Assembly: GCA_001770015.1 (NCBI GenBank)
Contig: MEQB01000035.1
Coordinates: 29,368-93,367, forward strand
From: Bdellovibrionales bacterium RIFOXYC1_FULL_37_79
GTDB taxonomy: Bacteria > Bdellovibrionota > Bacteriovoracia > Bacteriovoracales > Bacteriovoracaceae
Direction of reading: 5' to 3'
DNA length: 64,000 nt
Below are positions 35,471 through 44,536 of the stretch, piece after piece. Within the stretch, counting starts at the first letter, position 1, and every line of letters starts with the position of its first letter. Both the position numbers and the translations under genes were made by a program. Under the pieces are notes generated by a model. The model saw nothing but the letters and a program-made list of their open reading frames with translations, was not told where the DNA came from and searched no databases.

Positions 35471-35499
35471 ATTTTATAGAGAATCAGTACAGGCGTCAA
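35471..35499 (-). promoter_or_regulatory. Sigma-70-type promoter of the TPP-riboswitch transcript
   Basis: On the minus strand TTGACG (35499-35494) and TAAAAT (35476-35471) are separated by exactly 17 bases. Transcription would start near 35464, some 20 bases before the riboswitch aptamer. Confidence 0.7.
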
Positions 35500-35522
35500 C
35501 TGACATCTGACCGCCACCGACT

Positions 35523-36821
35523 TTACTCACCAAGGCTAAAATGAAACTCCACTTGTCTTGGACCGTGACCATGGGTTTTAATTAATTCGTCATTTACAAA
35601 ATAAAGGAAAGTATAATCCGAAATGCTGATAACCCCTGTATATTCGGTGCTCCCGCCAAGATGGGTTTGGGCCACATCACCTGTAAAAAATAACAAGTCA
35701 TGGACATATTTGATAAATTCCTCCGAAGATATCTCATTTGCAATAAAACCATCCCTGGTATCCATATCATCTCTAGCAAAATAAATAGCGGAAATAGGAA
35801 GATAAATTTTAAAAGGTGATTTCCCATGCAGGTAGTATCGGGTGATCGCATCTGCCATCGCCTTAAAATGACAGCCTCGGGCATCATCATAGTCCCCGAA
35901 GAATCCGCCCACAATGGTTACGCTTGCATTATAAAGAGGAAGGTTATGTTCCCCGCCGGCCGAATAGAGCGCAAAACTGGGATTTCTATCTTGAGGATAC
36001 CAAGTTAGATCGGCCACTCCATCATGGTTTACAAGATAAATTACCGGCAGGCCTGCTGCTTTAAATTTACTAACTTCATGATCAATTCCCGTTTTCGCCA
36101 TGGATGACTTGTCGAAATCTGTACTCGCATGAACCACGATCAGAGGATGTTGATTGATTGGTGCTAACCAGGTAATTTGTTTATCCATAGAAGGCAAAAA
36201 ATTAAATTCTAAAAATGTTTTATCCAGTCTCGCCTGCGGTTTGAACAAGGCCGAGCGATTATCCAGTATCTTGAAAGCTTCTTCAAAAGCGTATTGATCT
36301 TTCTTATTCAGTTTTGATTCATTAAAAAAAGCATATTCAATTACCGGCCCGAGCTTTTCACGCAAATCATTGATCGTTTGAGAAAATGTCCCTGAATTTC
36401 GACTGATAAAATCTTTAAAAGTATTTCTTATCAAGTATTCAAGGACTAATTTATCAACTTTCATAAGACGTGACCAATTATCGGCTGAAGTGGAGGACAA
36501 AGTGATGTGAAAATCTTCCGCTTTCATTAGATCTGCATAATCGGCCCATCCTTTCAAGGGATAATTGGGGATATAGGCCCAGTCTGTTCTTGGGCCAAGT
36601 GGGTCTTTTGGGGCAACATAACGATGAGTTTCCATATTTAAATGCTTATAGAAAAGATAAGGTGAATAAGACAAATCCAATATGGCACCATTGGATAATT
36701 TTTTTTCGACGACAGTGACCGTATAATCACTCAGCTTGATGGTGATGGACGCATCTTTGGCACATAACATGAAAGGAGAAATAATCAACAAACAAAAAAT
36801 GGATAATAGGTATTTTGACAT
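35523..36821 (-). CDS. Exported protein of unknown function next to the CotH-like kinase
   Basis: 432 aa; not recognised. A signal peptide (LLSIFCLLIISPFMLCAK) leads into a soluble protein. Notable segments are SAGGEHNLPLYNASVTIVGGFFGDYDD split near 295-320, then ARGCHFKAMADAI, and a Tyr/Phe-rich end. SD GAGGA lies about 6 bases before the ATG. It begins 9 bp after the stop of the CotH-family gene, so the two are co-transcribed and may act together outside the cytoplasm. Confidence 0.7.
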   Translation of the reverse strand: MSKYLLSIFCLLIISPFMLCAKDASITIKLSDYTVTVVEKKLSNGAILDLSYSPYLFYKHLNMETHRYVAPKDPLGPRTDWAYIPNYPLKGWADYADLMKAEDFHITLSSTSADNWSRLMKVDKLVLEYLIRNTFKDFISRNSGTFSQTINDLREKLGPVIEYAFFNESKLNKKDQYAFEEAFKILDNRSALFKPQARLDKTFLEFNFLPSMDKQITWLAPINQHPLIVVHASTDFDKSSMAKTGIDHEVSKFKAAGLPVIYLVNHDGVADLTWYPQDRNPSFALYSAGGEHNLPLYNASVTIVGGFFGDYDDARGCHFKAMADAITRYYLHGKSPFKIYLPISAIYFARDDMDTRDGFIANEISSEEFIKYVHDLLFFTGDVAQTHLGGSTEYTGVISISDYTFLYFVNDELIKTHGHGPRQVEFHFSLGE

Positions 36822-36830
36822 ATATTCCTC

Positions 36831-38033
36831 TTAGGGTTTTAAAACCTTTTGGGCCTTAATAAGCAGGTCTTGTTTCCTGGCCTTTATACGCTTGGCATAC
36901 TGGGAAAGCAAATTATCAATATACTCGGTAGTATATCCGGTATCCTTTATACTTTTATCCAAACGGTCATATTTTGACATCTCCTTAATTTGCTCATTAC
37001 CAAGATAAGGCGCAATTTTATTCCTGGTTTCTTTAATTAACCTATCAATTAATTCATCCGTCACTTCAGTCTCAAGAAATTTCATTAAATCTCCTGCAAA
37101 TTTTGAGTAGAGATATGTATCCCGATCGATTAATCTCTCCAGGTGAATTTCCAGTGACATAAGTAGCGTTTGCTTTAAACGTTCTTTTCTTAAAAGATTA
37201 GGGATGCTCAAGTGAGGCTTTTGAAATATATCATCGGGGTCCCAGGCCATGATCTCAAAATAATAATAAGTGGGAGAATAAAAATCTTTGACCGCATAAA
37301 AATAAACTTCATCACTATAATCACCGCTCTCTAAAAGAGTGTTGATCATCAACCACTCGTAGTAGGCCTTCATATTCAATACTTTTGATAAGTATTGATA
37401 AAGTGCTTCCCCCTGCAAATGTTTAGGAGGCTTCATCGACCTTTGGAAGGCCTCCTCGCAATCTATATATTTTTCGTTATCATCTTCAAGCTTTGGAAAT
37501 TTAATTTCATAACTGGTTCCATATCCTCTTCGAACAAAACATTCCGCTTTTACTTTATGTTTAGCATACACTTCCGGATTATCCACCACCAAATAAAGGC
37601 CTTGGGAAACGTTGTTGATAAACACTTCTGCATAAGTCGTTCGCGTTTTATAAAGCCCAAACTCTCTAAAGAAGTTATACCCCAGTTGTGCCGTTACATA
37701 ACCATTGTCCTCCCACATGTTTACCAATTTAAAATCTTTTGTTTTAAATTGCTCCACATGTCCATTGGCTAAATTATTCAACGTTATTTTTTCTTCCAGT
37801 TTGACACTAAAGGATCGGCGAGGGGCCTGAATTGATGTTTGTCCCCGGGTGGCCAATTTTTTGACTGGCTTACTTTCACCTTGAATCATTATCTGACTAT
37901 TTGAAAACTCATAACTTTCTGCTTTTTGACGATATTTATCCATATCATCCTGGGTGATTATTAAATGGAGGCTGTTATAAGATGCATAAATTGATGTCGA
38001 TAAAAATAGCATTAAAAAAATAATAGTTTTCAT
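36831..38033 (-). CDS. CotH-family secreted protein kinase-like protein
   Basis: 400 aa from the ATG at 38033 (GAGG 6 bases upstream; the open frame continues back to 38075 without SD). A signal peptide (MKTIIFLMLFLSTSIYAS) is followed by the CotH core: LATRGQTSIQAPRRSFSVKL, TYAEVFINNVSQGLYLVVDN, YSDEVYFYAV and IMAWDPDD, the last matching the WDxD metal-binding motif. CotH proteins are atypical kinases that phosphorylate exported proteins. The C-terminus is helical. It forms an operon with the unknown exported gene downstream. Confidence 0.82.
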   Translation of the reverse strand: MKTIIFLMLFLSTSIYASYNSLHLIITQDDMDKYRQKAESYEFSNSQIMIQGESKPVKKLATRGQTSIQAPRRSFSVKLEEKITLNNLANGHVEQFKTKDFKLVNMWEDNGYVTAQLGYNFFREFGLYKTRTTYAEVFINNVSQGLYLVVDNPEVYAKHKVKAECFVRRGYGTSYEIKFPKLEDDNEKYIDCEEAFQRSMKPPKHLQGEALYQYLSKVLNMKAYYEWLMINTLLESGDYSDEVYFYAVKDFYSPTYYYFEIMAWDPDDIFQKPHLSIPNLLRKERLKQTLLMSLEIHLERLIDRDTYLYSKFAGDLMKFLETEVTDELIDRLIKETRNKIAPYLGNEQIKEMSKYDRLDKSIKDTGYTTEYIDNLLSQYAKRIKARKQDLLIKAQKVLKP

Positions 38034-38128
38034 AGCATCCTCGAATAATTTTATAGGCTCGGGGTAATATACCAAATTTTACGCATCGCATCTATTGCTT
38101 TGTAAAAAGGTTATATCGTAAATTTTTT

Positions 38129-39466
38129 TTATTTATCAAAAAACTTGGTTGCTAATGATTCAGGAAGAAAATAGGACGCTACCTCTTTTGTTTCCTGGGC
38201 AGATCTTTTTACATTTTCCACGCAAAGATTTTTTAACTTCTCAAGATCTATTTTGGCCATAAAAGCTTTATTGATTATTGCACCAATTTTTTTATCTTTA
38301 TCATTAGATTTGTTATCCCCTCTACCATCATCCTCTGGCGCACACGGCGATTTAAACAAATTCCAATTTTTTTTGATAAAACCTGGAACATAAGACATTA
38401 CTTTTGATTTTAACTCACCAAAATTAATATCCACCAACGACACCAGCGAATACTCGGTATAACTTAACATCCCTGAAACCGGTAAGGAAAGCGCCGGGCC
38501 TAACGCCAGTCCATAACTTAAGCTATGACAGCCACCGATGCTTTGTTCAATCAAAGACAAAAAAACTTGCAGTTCAAAGGCCTTTTGATCATCACAAACA
38601 CCTGGAGACATACAAATTTTAGCCTCATTTGCTTGAATATAATCATTTAATTTATGTATCAATCCCTGACTTGATCCTGCATAATCACTGGTTATAAGTT
38701 TTTTAAACAGTTCCACATCTTTTACAGAAAACATGGAATTGGTCATTGGGTTCAACAATGTGCTGACAATTTTTCCCACTAATAAGCTTTCCCTGCTCGA
38801 GCCTTCATGATTTAACAAAATAAATTTCACTAATTGTTGGCGTAATCGATCACGTTTTTCCAATGAATCAAACTCATTTTTCATTAAGGATGCAAACTTC
38901 TGCATATTGAAACTAATACTGAGTTTTGCGCCAAGTGCGATATACCCGGTTTCTCCCTGAGCACCCAGATTAAGAAATCCACCCGCATAATCCTTTGGTG
39001 AATCACAACTACCAAAGGTTTGCACACTTCCCCCATCAACAGTTAGATTAATAAGATCAGGGCCACCACCAACTCCACCTACACAATAAACTGCAAATTT
39101 TATCCCCTTATTTTCATCAAGCATCGTCAACGCATTTCCAAAACGAAGGCTTTCCAAACTAATTTGCCCTCCCCCTGCGAGGATATGGCCATCAACGCCC
39201 CAGCTTCCCCCCTTACCCTGGATTGCTAGGTATGATTTTTTAAATGTATCTTGAACTCGATGCCAAAATGAATTCTTGTTTTTTTCAAGGCAGTGACAAT
39301 ATGTTAAGGGGCCACCACCTTTAGTGGCATATTCTGACACCGTCTGCAGCGTACTGACAATATCAGATACCGATGCATTTAACTCTTGGTCCGGACTATT
39401 TTCCACCGCATTTACTACATGGATATGAATATGAAAGACAATAAATAAAAGTGCAAAACACTTCAT
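38129..39466 (-). CDS. Large exported protein of unknown function
   Basis: 445 aa; not recognised. Signal peptide at 1-20 (FIVFHIHIHVVNA). Residues 50-175 are Gly-rich and beta-like with paired cysteines (YCHCLEK, AVYCVGGVGGGPDL, FGSCDS), followed by a helical, charged second half with three more cysteine-containing segments. The ATG has only a weak SD. No neighbours suggest a role; it lies between other exported proteins on the same strand. Confidence 0.65.
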   Translation of the reverse strand: MKCFALLFIVFHIHIHVVNAVENSPDQELNASVSDIVSTLQTVSEYATKGGGPLTYCHCLEKNKNSFWHRVQDTFKKSYLAIQGKGGSWGVDGHILAGGGQISLESLRFGNALTMLDENKGIKFAVYCVGGVGGGPDLINLTVDGGSVQTFGSCDSPKDYAGGFLNLGAQGETGYIALGAKLSISFNMQKFASLMKNEFDSLEKRDRLRQQLVKFILLNHEGSSRESLLVGKIVSTLLNPMTNSMFSVKDVELFKKLITSDYAGSSQGLIHKLNDYIQANEAKICMSPGVCDDQKAFELQVFLSLIEQSIGGCHSLSYGLALGPALSLPVSGMLSYTEYSLVSLVDINFGELKSKVMSYVPGFIKKNWNLFKSPCAPEDDGRGDNKSNDKDKKIGAIINKAFMAKIDLEKLKNLCVENVKRSAQETKEVASYFLPESLATKFFDK

Positions 39467-39527
39467 TATTTAATTTTACTACCAAGAACTCGGCAACTAG
39501 TATGGGTAAAAGATTCCAAAAAAAAAG

Positions 39528-39541
39528 ATGGATGCATCCAT
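39528..39541. promoter_or_regulatory. Perfect 14-bp palindrome between two exported-protein genes
   Basis: ATGGATGCATCCAT reads the same on both strands and lies in the 166-bp gap upstream of the 445-aa protein gene, about 60 bases before its start. It could be an operator for a dimeric regulator. Confidence 0.3.
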
Positions 39542-39632
39542 ATGATAATTAAATCCTCTTACGGCCAATATCCGAGTGGTTTGGTCAACCCCTCCTAATC
39601 ATAAAACATGGATGACTTTTGAGTATTTGTAA

Positions 39633-40043
39633 TCAGTATTTGCTTTGCACGCAATCAAACTTAGCATTAATAATACATTGCTCTTGGGTTTTAGGATCAA
39701 CATAAACTCCATTTATGAAGGCCTTAGGTTCTTTCGCATTAACTCCAACTAATAAAATTACTGAAATTTCCAATTGCTTTTCTTTATTGGAGTATAAGGT
39801 GGCCAGTTCAATCTCCCGGGAACTTACCGGTATTTCACCGGAAGTGCATCTTATATGTCCCATATCGTCCGAAAACGTAGATTTGATAATACTGGTTTCA
39901 TTTTGCTGTTTTATTTCCAACGAGATGAACGGACTCCCTTCCATTATCGAATTGCTCGATACATTACATTGAAGAAGGGTATTGGATGCCATCGTCAAGC
40001 AAGGCGCTAATGCTATGACAGAAATGAATAATAGTCTTTTCAT
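39633..40043 (-). CDS. Small exported protein of unknown function
   Basis: 136 aa with a signal peptide (LLFISVIALAPCLTMAS) and a beta-rich mature domain with four cysteines (LQCNVS, IRCTSG, QCIIN, FDCVQ). SD GGGAG lies 6 bases before the ATG. Size, cysteine number and beta pattern resemble the 127-aa protein at 46132 (also exported, ending in a Cys), but I see no clear sequence match. Confidence 0.65.
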   Translation of the reverse strand: MKRLLFISVIALAPCLTMASNTLLQCNVSSNSIMEGSPFISLEIKQQNETSIIKSTFSDDMGHIRCTSGEIPVSSREIELATLYSNKEKQLEISVILLVGVNAKEPKAFINGVYVDPKTQEQCIINAKFDCVQSKY

Positions 40044-40142
40044 AATGTTCTCCCAATTTTGAAATTATATGCATAATAACCTGATCAGACATTTTGTACC
40101 ACCATGGTATTTTTTTTGTGTATTTTATTCACGATAAAAAAT

Positions 40143-41366
40143 CTAAAAGCAAGCCCTGATGAGTTTTCCGTTAGAATGACAGAATTCTTGTAGATTAATA
40201 TGCACCAGTGCCCATCCATCACAGGCCAAATTTTCAGAAACCAACAGGCGATTTTGCTCCCATTCCAAATCGGTAATGGATATTTTACCCTGATTATATC
40301 TTTGAGCATTTTTTTGATACAAATTTTTGGATAACTTGAGGGTTTCATCTCTTTGTTTGGCAGTTTCTATGGCCAGATGTAATTTTTCTCTGGCATTTTT
40401 TAATTCCTCTTTTAACTTTCTTTTTTCCCTGATCAGGGTAAATTCCATGTTCACTTTTTCGGCAGACTGCGCTTTATAATTGGACCATTTAAAAAGCCCG
40501 TCAAATAAAGGCCAAGACAGGGTCAACACTCCTACCCGATCATATGAAACATTTTTCAATATTTCATTTTTTTGCCAGGACACATTGAAGTCAAGACTGG
40601 GTAGTAAAAGACCCCGGTGATAGCTTTGCAGTTTTTGCTGCTGTTCATATTGATTGGTAAGTTCCAGAATACGGGGATGATCCTCTTCACTACTATCTGG
40701 GGAAAGATCTTTCATTTTCTCCAAGCGCTGAGTCCAAGGCCAGACATCTTGAATCTCATAATCACCAAGTAGCGGAGTTAAATCTTTCTTGGCATTTTGG
40801 AAATCTATTTGAGCACTATAAAAGGTGGCATAAGTGTTTTTATAATCCACCTGGGCCTTTAAGACATCATCGTGGGAGACAAACCCCTTTTGATAGCGAC
40901 TCTCCGCCAGTTTTAAAGCGCGCTCCTTAATCTCCACCATCGCTTTTTGAATATGCAATTTTCTCTTGTAGAGAATCATGTTTATCAGATACACCACAGC
41001 GGTTTTCTCCCGCTCCATCTCAAGTCTTAGAAGCCCATTTTCCAATTTGTTAACCGCAAACCTTCTGGCTTCCAGCGAGTAATAGTCTGCCCCGCCTTTA
41101 AAAAGGTTTAAGTTAGTTGATACATATAGTGAATTACTTCTTACATCATCCATGTAATCATAATTTTTTTTATACCCAGTATCAACGGTTGGTAAGAAAT
41201 TTAAAACTCCGGCCAACCGATTGGTTTTTTCACTCTCCAGATAGGCCTGCATGGGGGGGATATAGGTATCATTTTTCATGATTAAATCAAGGGCTTCCAA
41301 AAATTCAAGTTCTTTCGAGCACAGATTCATTGACAGAAAAAATACCACCAGACACCATACACTCAC
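40143..41366 (-). CDS. TolC-family outer-membrane efflux channel protein
   Basis: 407 aa. A signal peptide (MSVWCLVVFFLSMNLCS) is followed by the two helical OEP repeats. RYQKGFVSHDDVLKAQVDY in the first and RYNQGKISITDLEWEQNRL in the second are the paired family motifs. It forms the exit duct of the RND system. The start is GTG at 41366, overlapping the pump gene's stop by 4 bp. Length is short but within range. Confidence 0.88.
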   Translation of the reverse strand: MSVWCLVVFFLSMNLCSKELEFLEALDLIMKNDTYIPPMQAYLESEKTNRLAGVLNFLPTVDTGYKKNYDYMDDVRSNSLYVSTNLNLFKGGADYYSLEARRFAVNKLENGLLRLEMEREKTAVVYLINMILYKRKLHIQKAMVEIKERALKLAESRYQKGFVSHDDVLKAQVDYKNTYATFYSAQIDFQNAKKDLTPLLGDYEIQDVWPWTQRLEKMKDLSPDSSEEDHPRILELTNQYEQQQKLQSYHRGLLLPSLDFNVSWQKNEILKNVSYDRVGVLTLSWPLFDGLFKWSNYKAQSAEKVNMEFTLIREKRKLKEELKNAREKLHLAIETAKQRDETLKLSKNLYQKNAQRYNQGKISITDLEWEQNRLLVSENLACDGWALVHINLQEFCHSNGKLIRACF

Positions 41367-44300
41367 AAAGAAACCTCCGCCAAGGGAAGATTAGCGGATT
41401 CTTTTTCCTCAGGAACTACTTTCTCATCAAAACTCACTTTTACTTTCCTGCTTAGATACATGTATTCAAGCAATGGCACTAAAAAAATAGTAAAGACCGT
41501 CGAAACCCATAATCCATTGGTGACCGCAATCCCCAGCGGTTGTAAAATTTTACCACCTTCACCAAGACCGATAGCAACCGGTAACATCCCGAGGATGGTG
41601 GTAAGCGAAGTGATTAAAATAGGTTTTAATCTTTTCCGGGCAGCCACTAACACTGCTTCTTTCGGACTAAGTCCCGCCCTGAAAAGTTTGATAATGAAAT
41701 CAACCAAAATAATTGAATTGTTAACCGCAATACCGTTTAAAAGAATAATTCCCAGCACTGAATTTAAAGACAAAGTGCTATCAAAAAGAAACAAAGCAAA
41801 ACATCCCCCTAAAATTCCAGAAGGAATCGCTACCATAATGATCAGGGAGTGCACCACCCCACCAAACTGCATCAAAAGGGTAAAAAAGATCAGTATCAAA
41901 GACAAGGCCACCGACAGACCTAGCTGGTTGAGAGCATTGGTAAGTTCAATCGACTCGTCCATTACCACAATGCTTGGTTTACTTTTTAAATCAAGTTGAG
42001 CATGGTCTTGCTTGGAATACTCCCCCAAAAAATTTTTGAGGTCCTTTTGTGATTGTGCAATTAAATGCTCCTTCCCCGTATCCTGTCTGGCATACACTTT
42101 AATCACCTCTCTGGCATCTTCACGATAAATTTCAAGAGAGGAATTGACTATCGATACCTCCGCCAAGGCCTTAAACGGCACGATTTTTTCGTTGATTCTG
42201 ATGGGATAGGCTTCTAACTTTTCTTTAGAATCAAAAAACTGGTTGGGGTATTTCAGGAAGACCTCCGCGGTTTTTCCCTCAATCGTCATCGTATTAATTT
42301 TTTTGCCAGTGGTGGCCACCCTGGATAAGTCGATCAGATCATCAAAAGTAAACATCATATTTTCGCTAGAAAGATTGAGCCAAGTGGTCTGGTTAGGCGT
42401 GATTTCGATGTTTTCATTATGAGACACTGCCGGCTCACTCCACACCCTGGGAAAAAAATCTTTTTGCCGCATTTGAAAAATCAAATCCTCCGCCAAAGCC
42501 TTTTGATCCTCCAAGTTTCCCCCCTTTACTTCCAGCAAAGCATGAGGTGGATTAGGAAGTGGCAGTTCCGCTGGATTCCAAGGACCTACCCAAAAAAAGA
42601 GGTCCGGAGTATTTTGAAATTTGGCTTCCATCTTTTCCCACACCACCTTCATATCACTTTTATCTTTTAAACGGGCCATGATCCTGGACTGATTGGGACT
42701 GCGAATTTGCACAAAAGTGTAGCTGATATAATCACCGAGCTCCTCTAATAATTTAAATTCCTCCTGATCGGTAATTTCTTCCATGGCCTTCACCATGGAA
42801 TTTCCGTGGGTGTTCAAACTTAAAATCATCCAATCAGTATCCGGTTTTCCAATAATTTCTCTTCTAAGCGTGGGAACCACCCAAACCCCCACTATGACAA
42901 CCGCCACTACGAAGAAACCCATCACACTCATCCCGACTTTTTTGTGGGAAATCAGTTTATTTAAAATAGCTTTTTGCAAGTTCTCCAAAAATTTCATCAC
43001 TCCCTGCAAAGGCGCCGGGGGCAGGGTCACCGGCTGATTTTTTCTAGATAATATCTGCAACCGAATGGTAGGAACCAAGATCAGCGCAATGATCATAGAT
43101 AAGGTATGGGAAAAGACAATCGCCTTGGCCAGATCCCCTAAAATAGCATTGGTCAGATCTTTTGTAAGCGCCAGCGGGGCAAACACCACCAGCGTTGAAA
43201 TAGTGGAAGCGATGATGGGCAGCTTGACTTCATTTACCGCACTAACAATCACCTTTAATCTTTCATCAAAATTTTTCGGTTTGGATATATCCATATGTCT
43301 GAATATATTTTCCAGGACCACAATCGAACCATCCACATTCATACCTGCCGCCAAGGCAAATCCCCCTAGGGAGATCAAGTTCAAATTCATGCCAGTCATT
43401 TTCATTACGATAAAGGCCATAATCATTGACAAAGGAATTTCAATGGCGGCAGTGATGGTGTTGGAAATGGACCCCACAAATAAAAACAGCACAATGACCG
43501 CCAATAATGCTGCAATCAACACTTCATGAATCACATTCTCAATAGACTGCCTGATGAAATGCGAAGGATCAACCAAAGACCGGTATTGAATATCAGCCGG
43601 GAGCTCCTTTATGGACTCCTCTACAATTTGGGTGACATCTTCGGCCAATTTTTTTACATTTCCGCCGGCGCGGGGTGATCCAAACAAAAGTAACGAAGTG
43701 GCACCATTGGTTTTTCGAATCTGTGCCTGTTCTTCAATCGGGCCATACTCAATGGTGGCAATTTCTGAAAGATGAATCATTTTCTTATCACCAAGAGGTA
43801 TAAGTAGATTCTTTAAATCCAAAACGTCTTGAATACTTCGGGGCGTTTGCACCGAATAACTGTTTAGCCCGACCGTGATTGATCCTCCGGTTTTTCCAAT
43901 CAAACTTTGATAAATCAGATTTTCAATATGCTTGGGAAAAATGCCAAGCGAACTCACCACTTCAGGATTCAAGATTATTCTGACCTCCTTCATGTTGGGA
44001 TTCCATAACGTCATCTCATCGGCATCTTTGATTTTGGAGATTTTAGGAGTGATGACAGGGTCCAAAATATCGTACAATTCATCCATGGTTCTTTTATCAC
44101 TAAAAAAACTTATGGCCACAAAACCCGACGAATTGGACCAGTAATTAACCCACAGACTATCTCTTATTTCCTTAGGCCATGAAGCCGAAAGTGCATTTAA
44201 AATATTGGTCACTTCACTTTTGGCCTTCCGAGGATCACTCCCCCAGCCAAATTCCACTTGATAATGAACCTGGGTTTGCGAGTAGTCTGCTTTTAATTTC

Positions 44301-44536
44301 TCAACTTTGAGGCCTTCATTTTCGATGTTTTTTAATTGGTATTCGATATTTTTTCCATAAGAATCTAAAAACTCGGTAGTATTCAAACTGCCAAACCCCA
44401 CCTGACACCAAATCGTTGGTTTGCTACTATTGGGGTAAAGAGACACCGGCAGATTAAGTCCAGAATAAATTCCAATCACCGCCAGTAAGGCCATGATCAT
44501 ATAAACCCGTAGTGGTGATGAATATACCCCCTTCAT
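41363..44536 (-). CDS. RND efflux pump (AcrB/HAE1-like) permease
   Basis: 1057 aa with the 12-helix RND layout: first helix VYMIMALLAVIGIYSGLNLPVSLYP, two periplasmic loops (about 40-335 and 575-880), second helix set starting near 540. The TM4 proton site reads GMNVDGSIVVLEN: the first Asp of the AcrB pair is kept, the second is Gly. TM10 has GIAVNNSIILVDF. Substrate class cannot be assigned; it is not the CusA heavy-metal type by its TM4 motif. It overlaps the adaptor gene by 4 bp upstream and the TolC gene downstream. Confidence 0.92.
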   Translation of the reverse strand: MKGVYSSPLRVYMIMALLAVIGIYSGLNLPVSLYPNSSKPTIWCQVGFGSLNTTEFLDSYGKNIEYQLKNIENEGLKVEKLKADYSQTQVHYQVEFGWGSDPRKAKSEVTNILNALSASWPKEIRDSLWVNYWSNSSGFVAISFFSDKRTMDELYDILDPVITPKISKIKDADEMTLWNPNMKEVRIILNPEVVSSLGIFPKHIENLIYQSLIGKTGGSITVGLNSYSVQTPRSIQDVLDLKNLLIPLGDKKMIHLSEIATIEYGPIEEQAQIRKTNGATSLLLFGSPRAGGNVKKLAEDVTQIVEESIKELPADIQYRSLVDPSHFIRQSIENVIHEVLIAALLAVIVLFLFVGSISNTITAAIEIPLSMIMAFIVMKMTGMNLNLISLGGFALAAGMNVDGSIVVLENIFRHMDISKPKNFDERLKVIVSAVNEVKLPIIASTISTLVVFAPLALTKDLTNAILGDLAKAIVFSHTLSMIIALILVPTIRLQILSRKNQPVTLPPAPLQGVMKFLENLQKAILNKLISHKKVGMSVMGFFVVAVVIVGVWVVPTLRREIIGKPDTDWMILSLNTHGNSMVKAMEEITDQEEFKLLEELGDYISYTFVQIRSPNQSRIMARLKDKSDMKVVWEKMEAKFQNTPDLFFWVGPWNPAELPLPNPPHALLEVKGGNLEDQKALAEDLIFQMRQKDFFPRVWSEPAVSHNENIEITPNQTTWLNLSSENMMFTFDDLIDLSRVATTGKKINTMTIEGKTAEVFLKYPNQFFDSKEKLEAYPIRINEKIVPFKALAEVSIVNSSLEIYREDAREVIKVYARQDTGKEHLIAQSQKDLKNFLGEYSKQDHAQLDLKSKPSIVVMDESIELTNALNQLGLSVALSLILIFFTLLMQFGGVVHSLIIMVAIPSGILGGCFALFLFDSTLSLNSVLGIILLNGIAVNNSIILVDFIIKLFRAGLSPKEAVLVAARKRLKPILITSLTTILGMLPVAIGLGEGGKILQPLGIAVTNGLWVSTVFTIFLVPLLEYMYLSRKVKVSFDEKVVPEEKESANLPLAEVSL

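Noticed and set aside
40085..40348. Open frame of 87 codons at the 3' end of the TolC-family gene.
   Set aside because: Shadow frame with no SD or domain.
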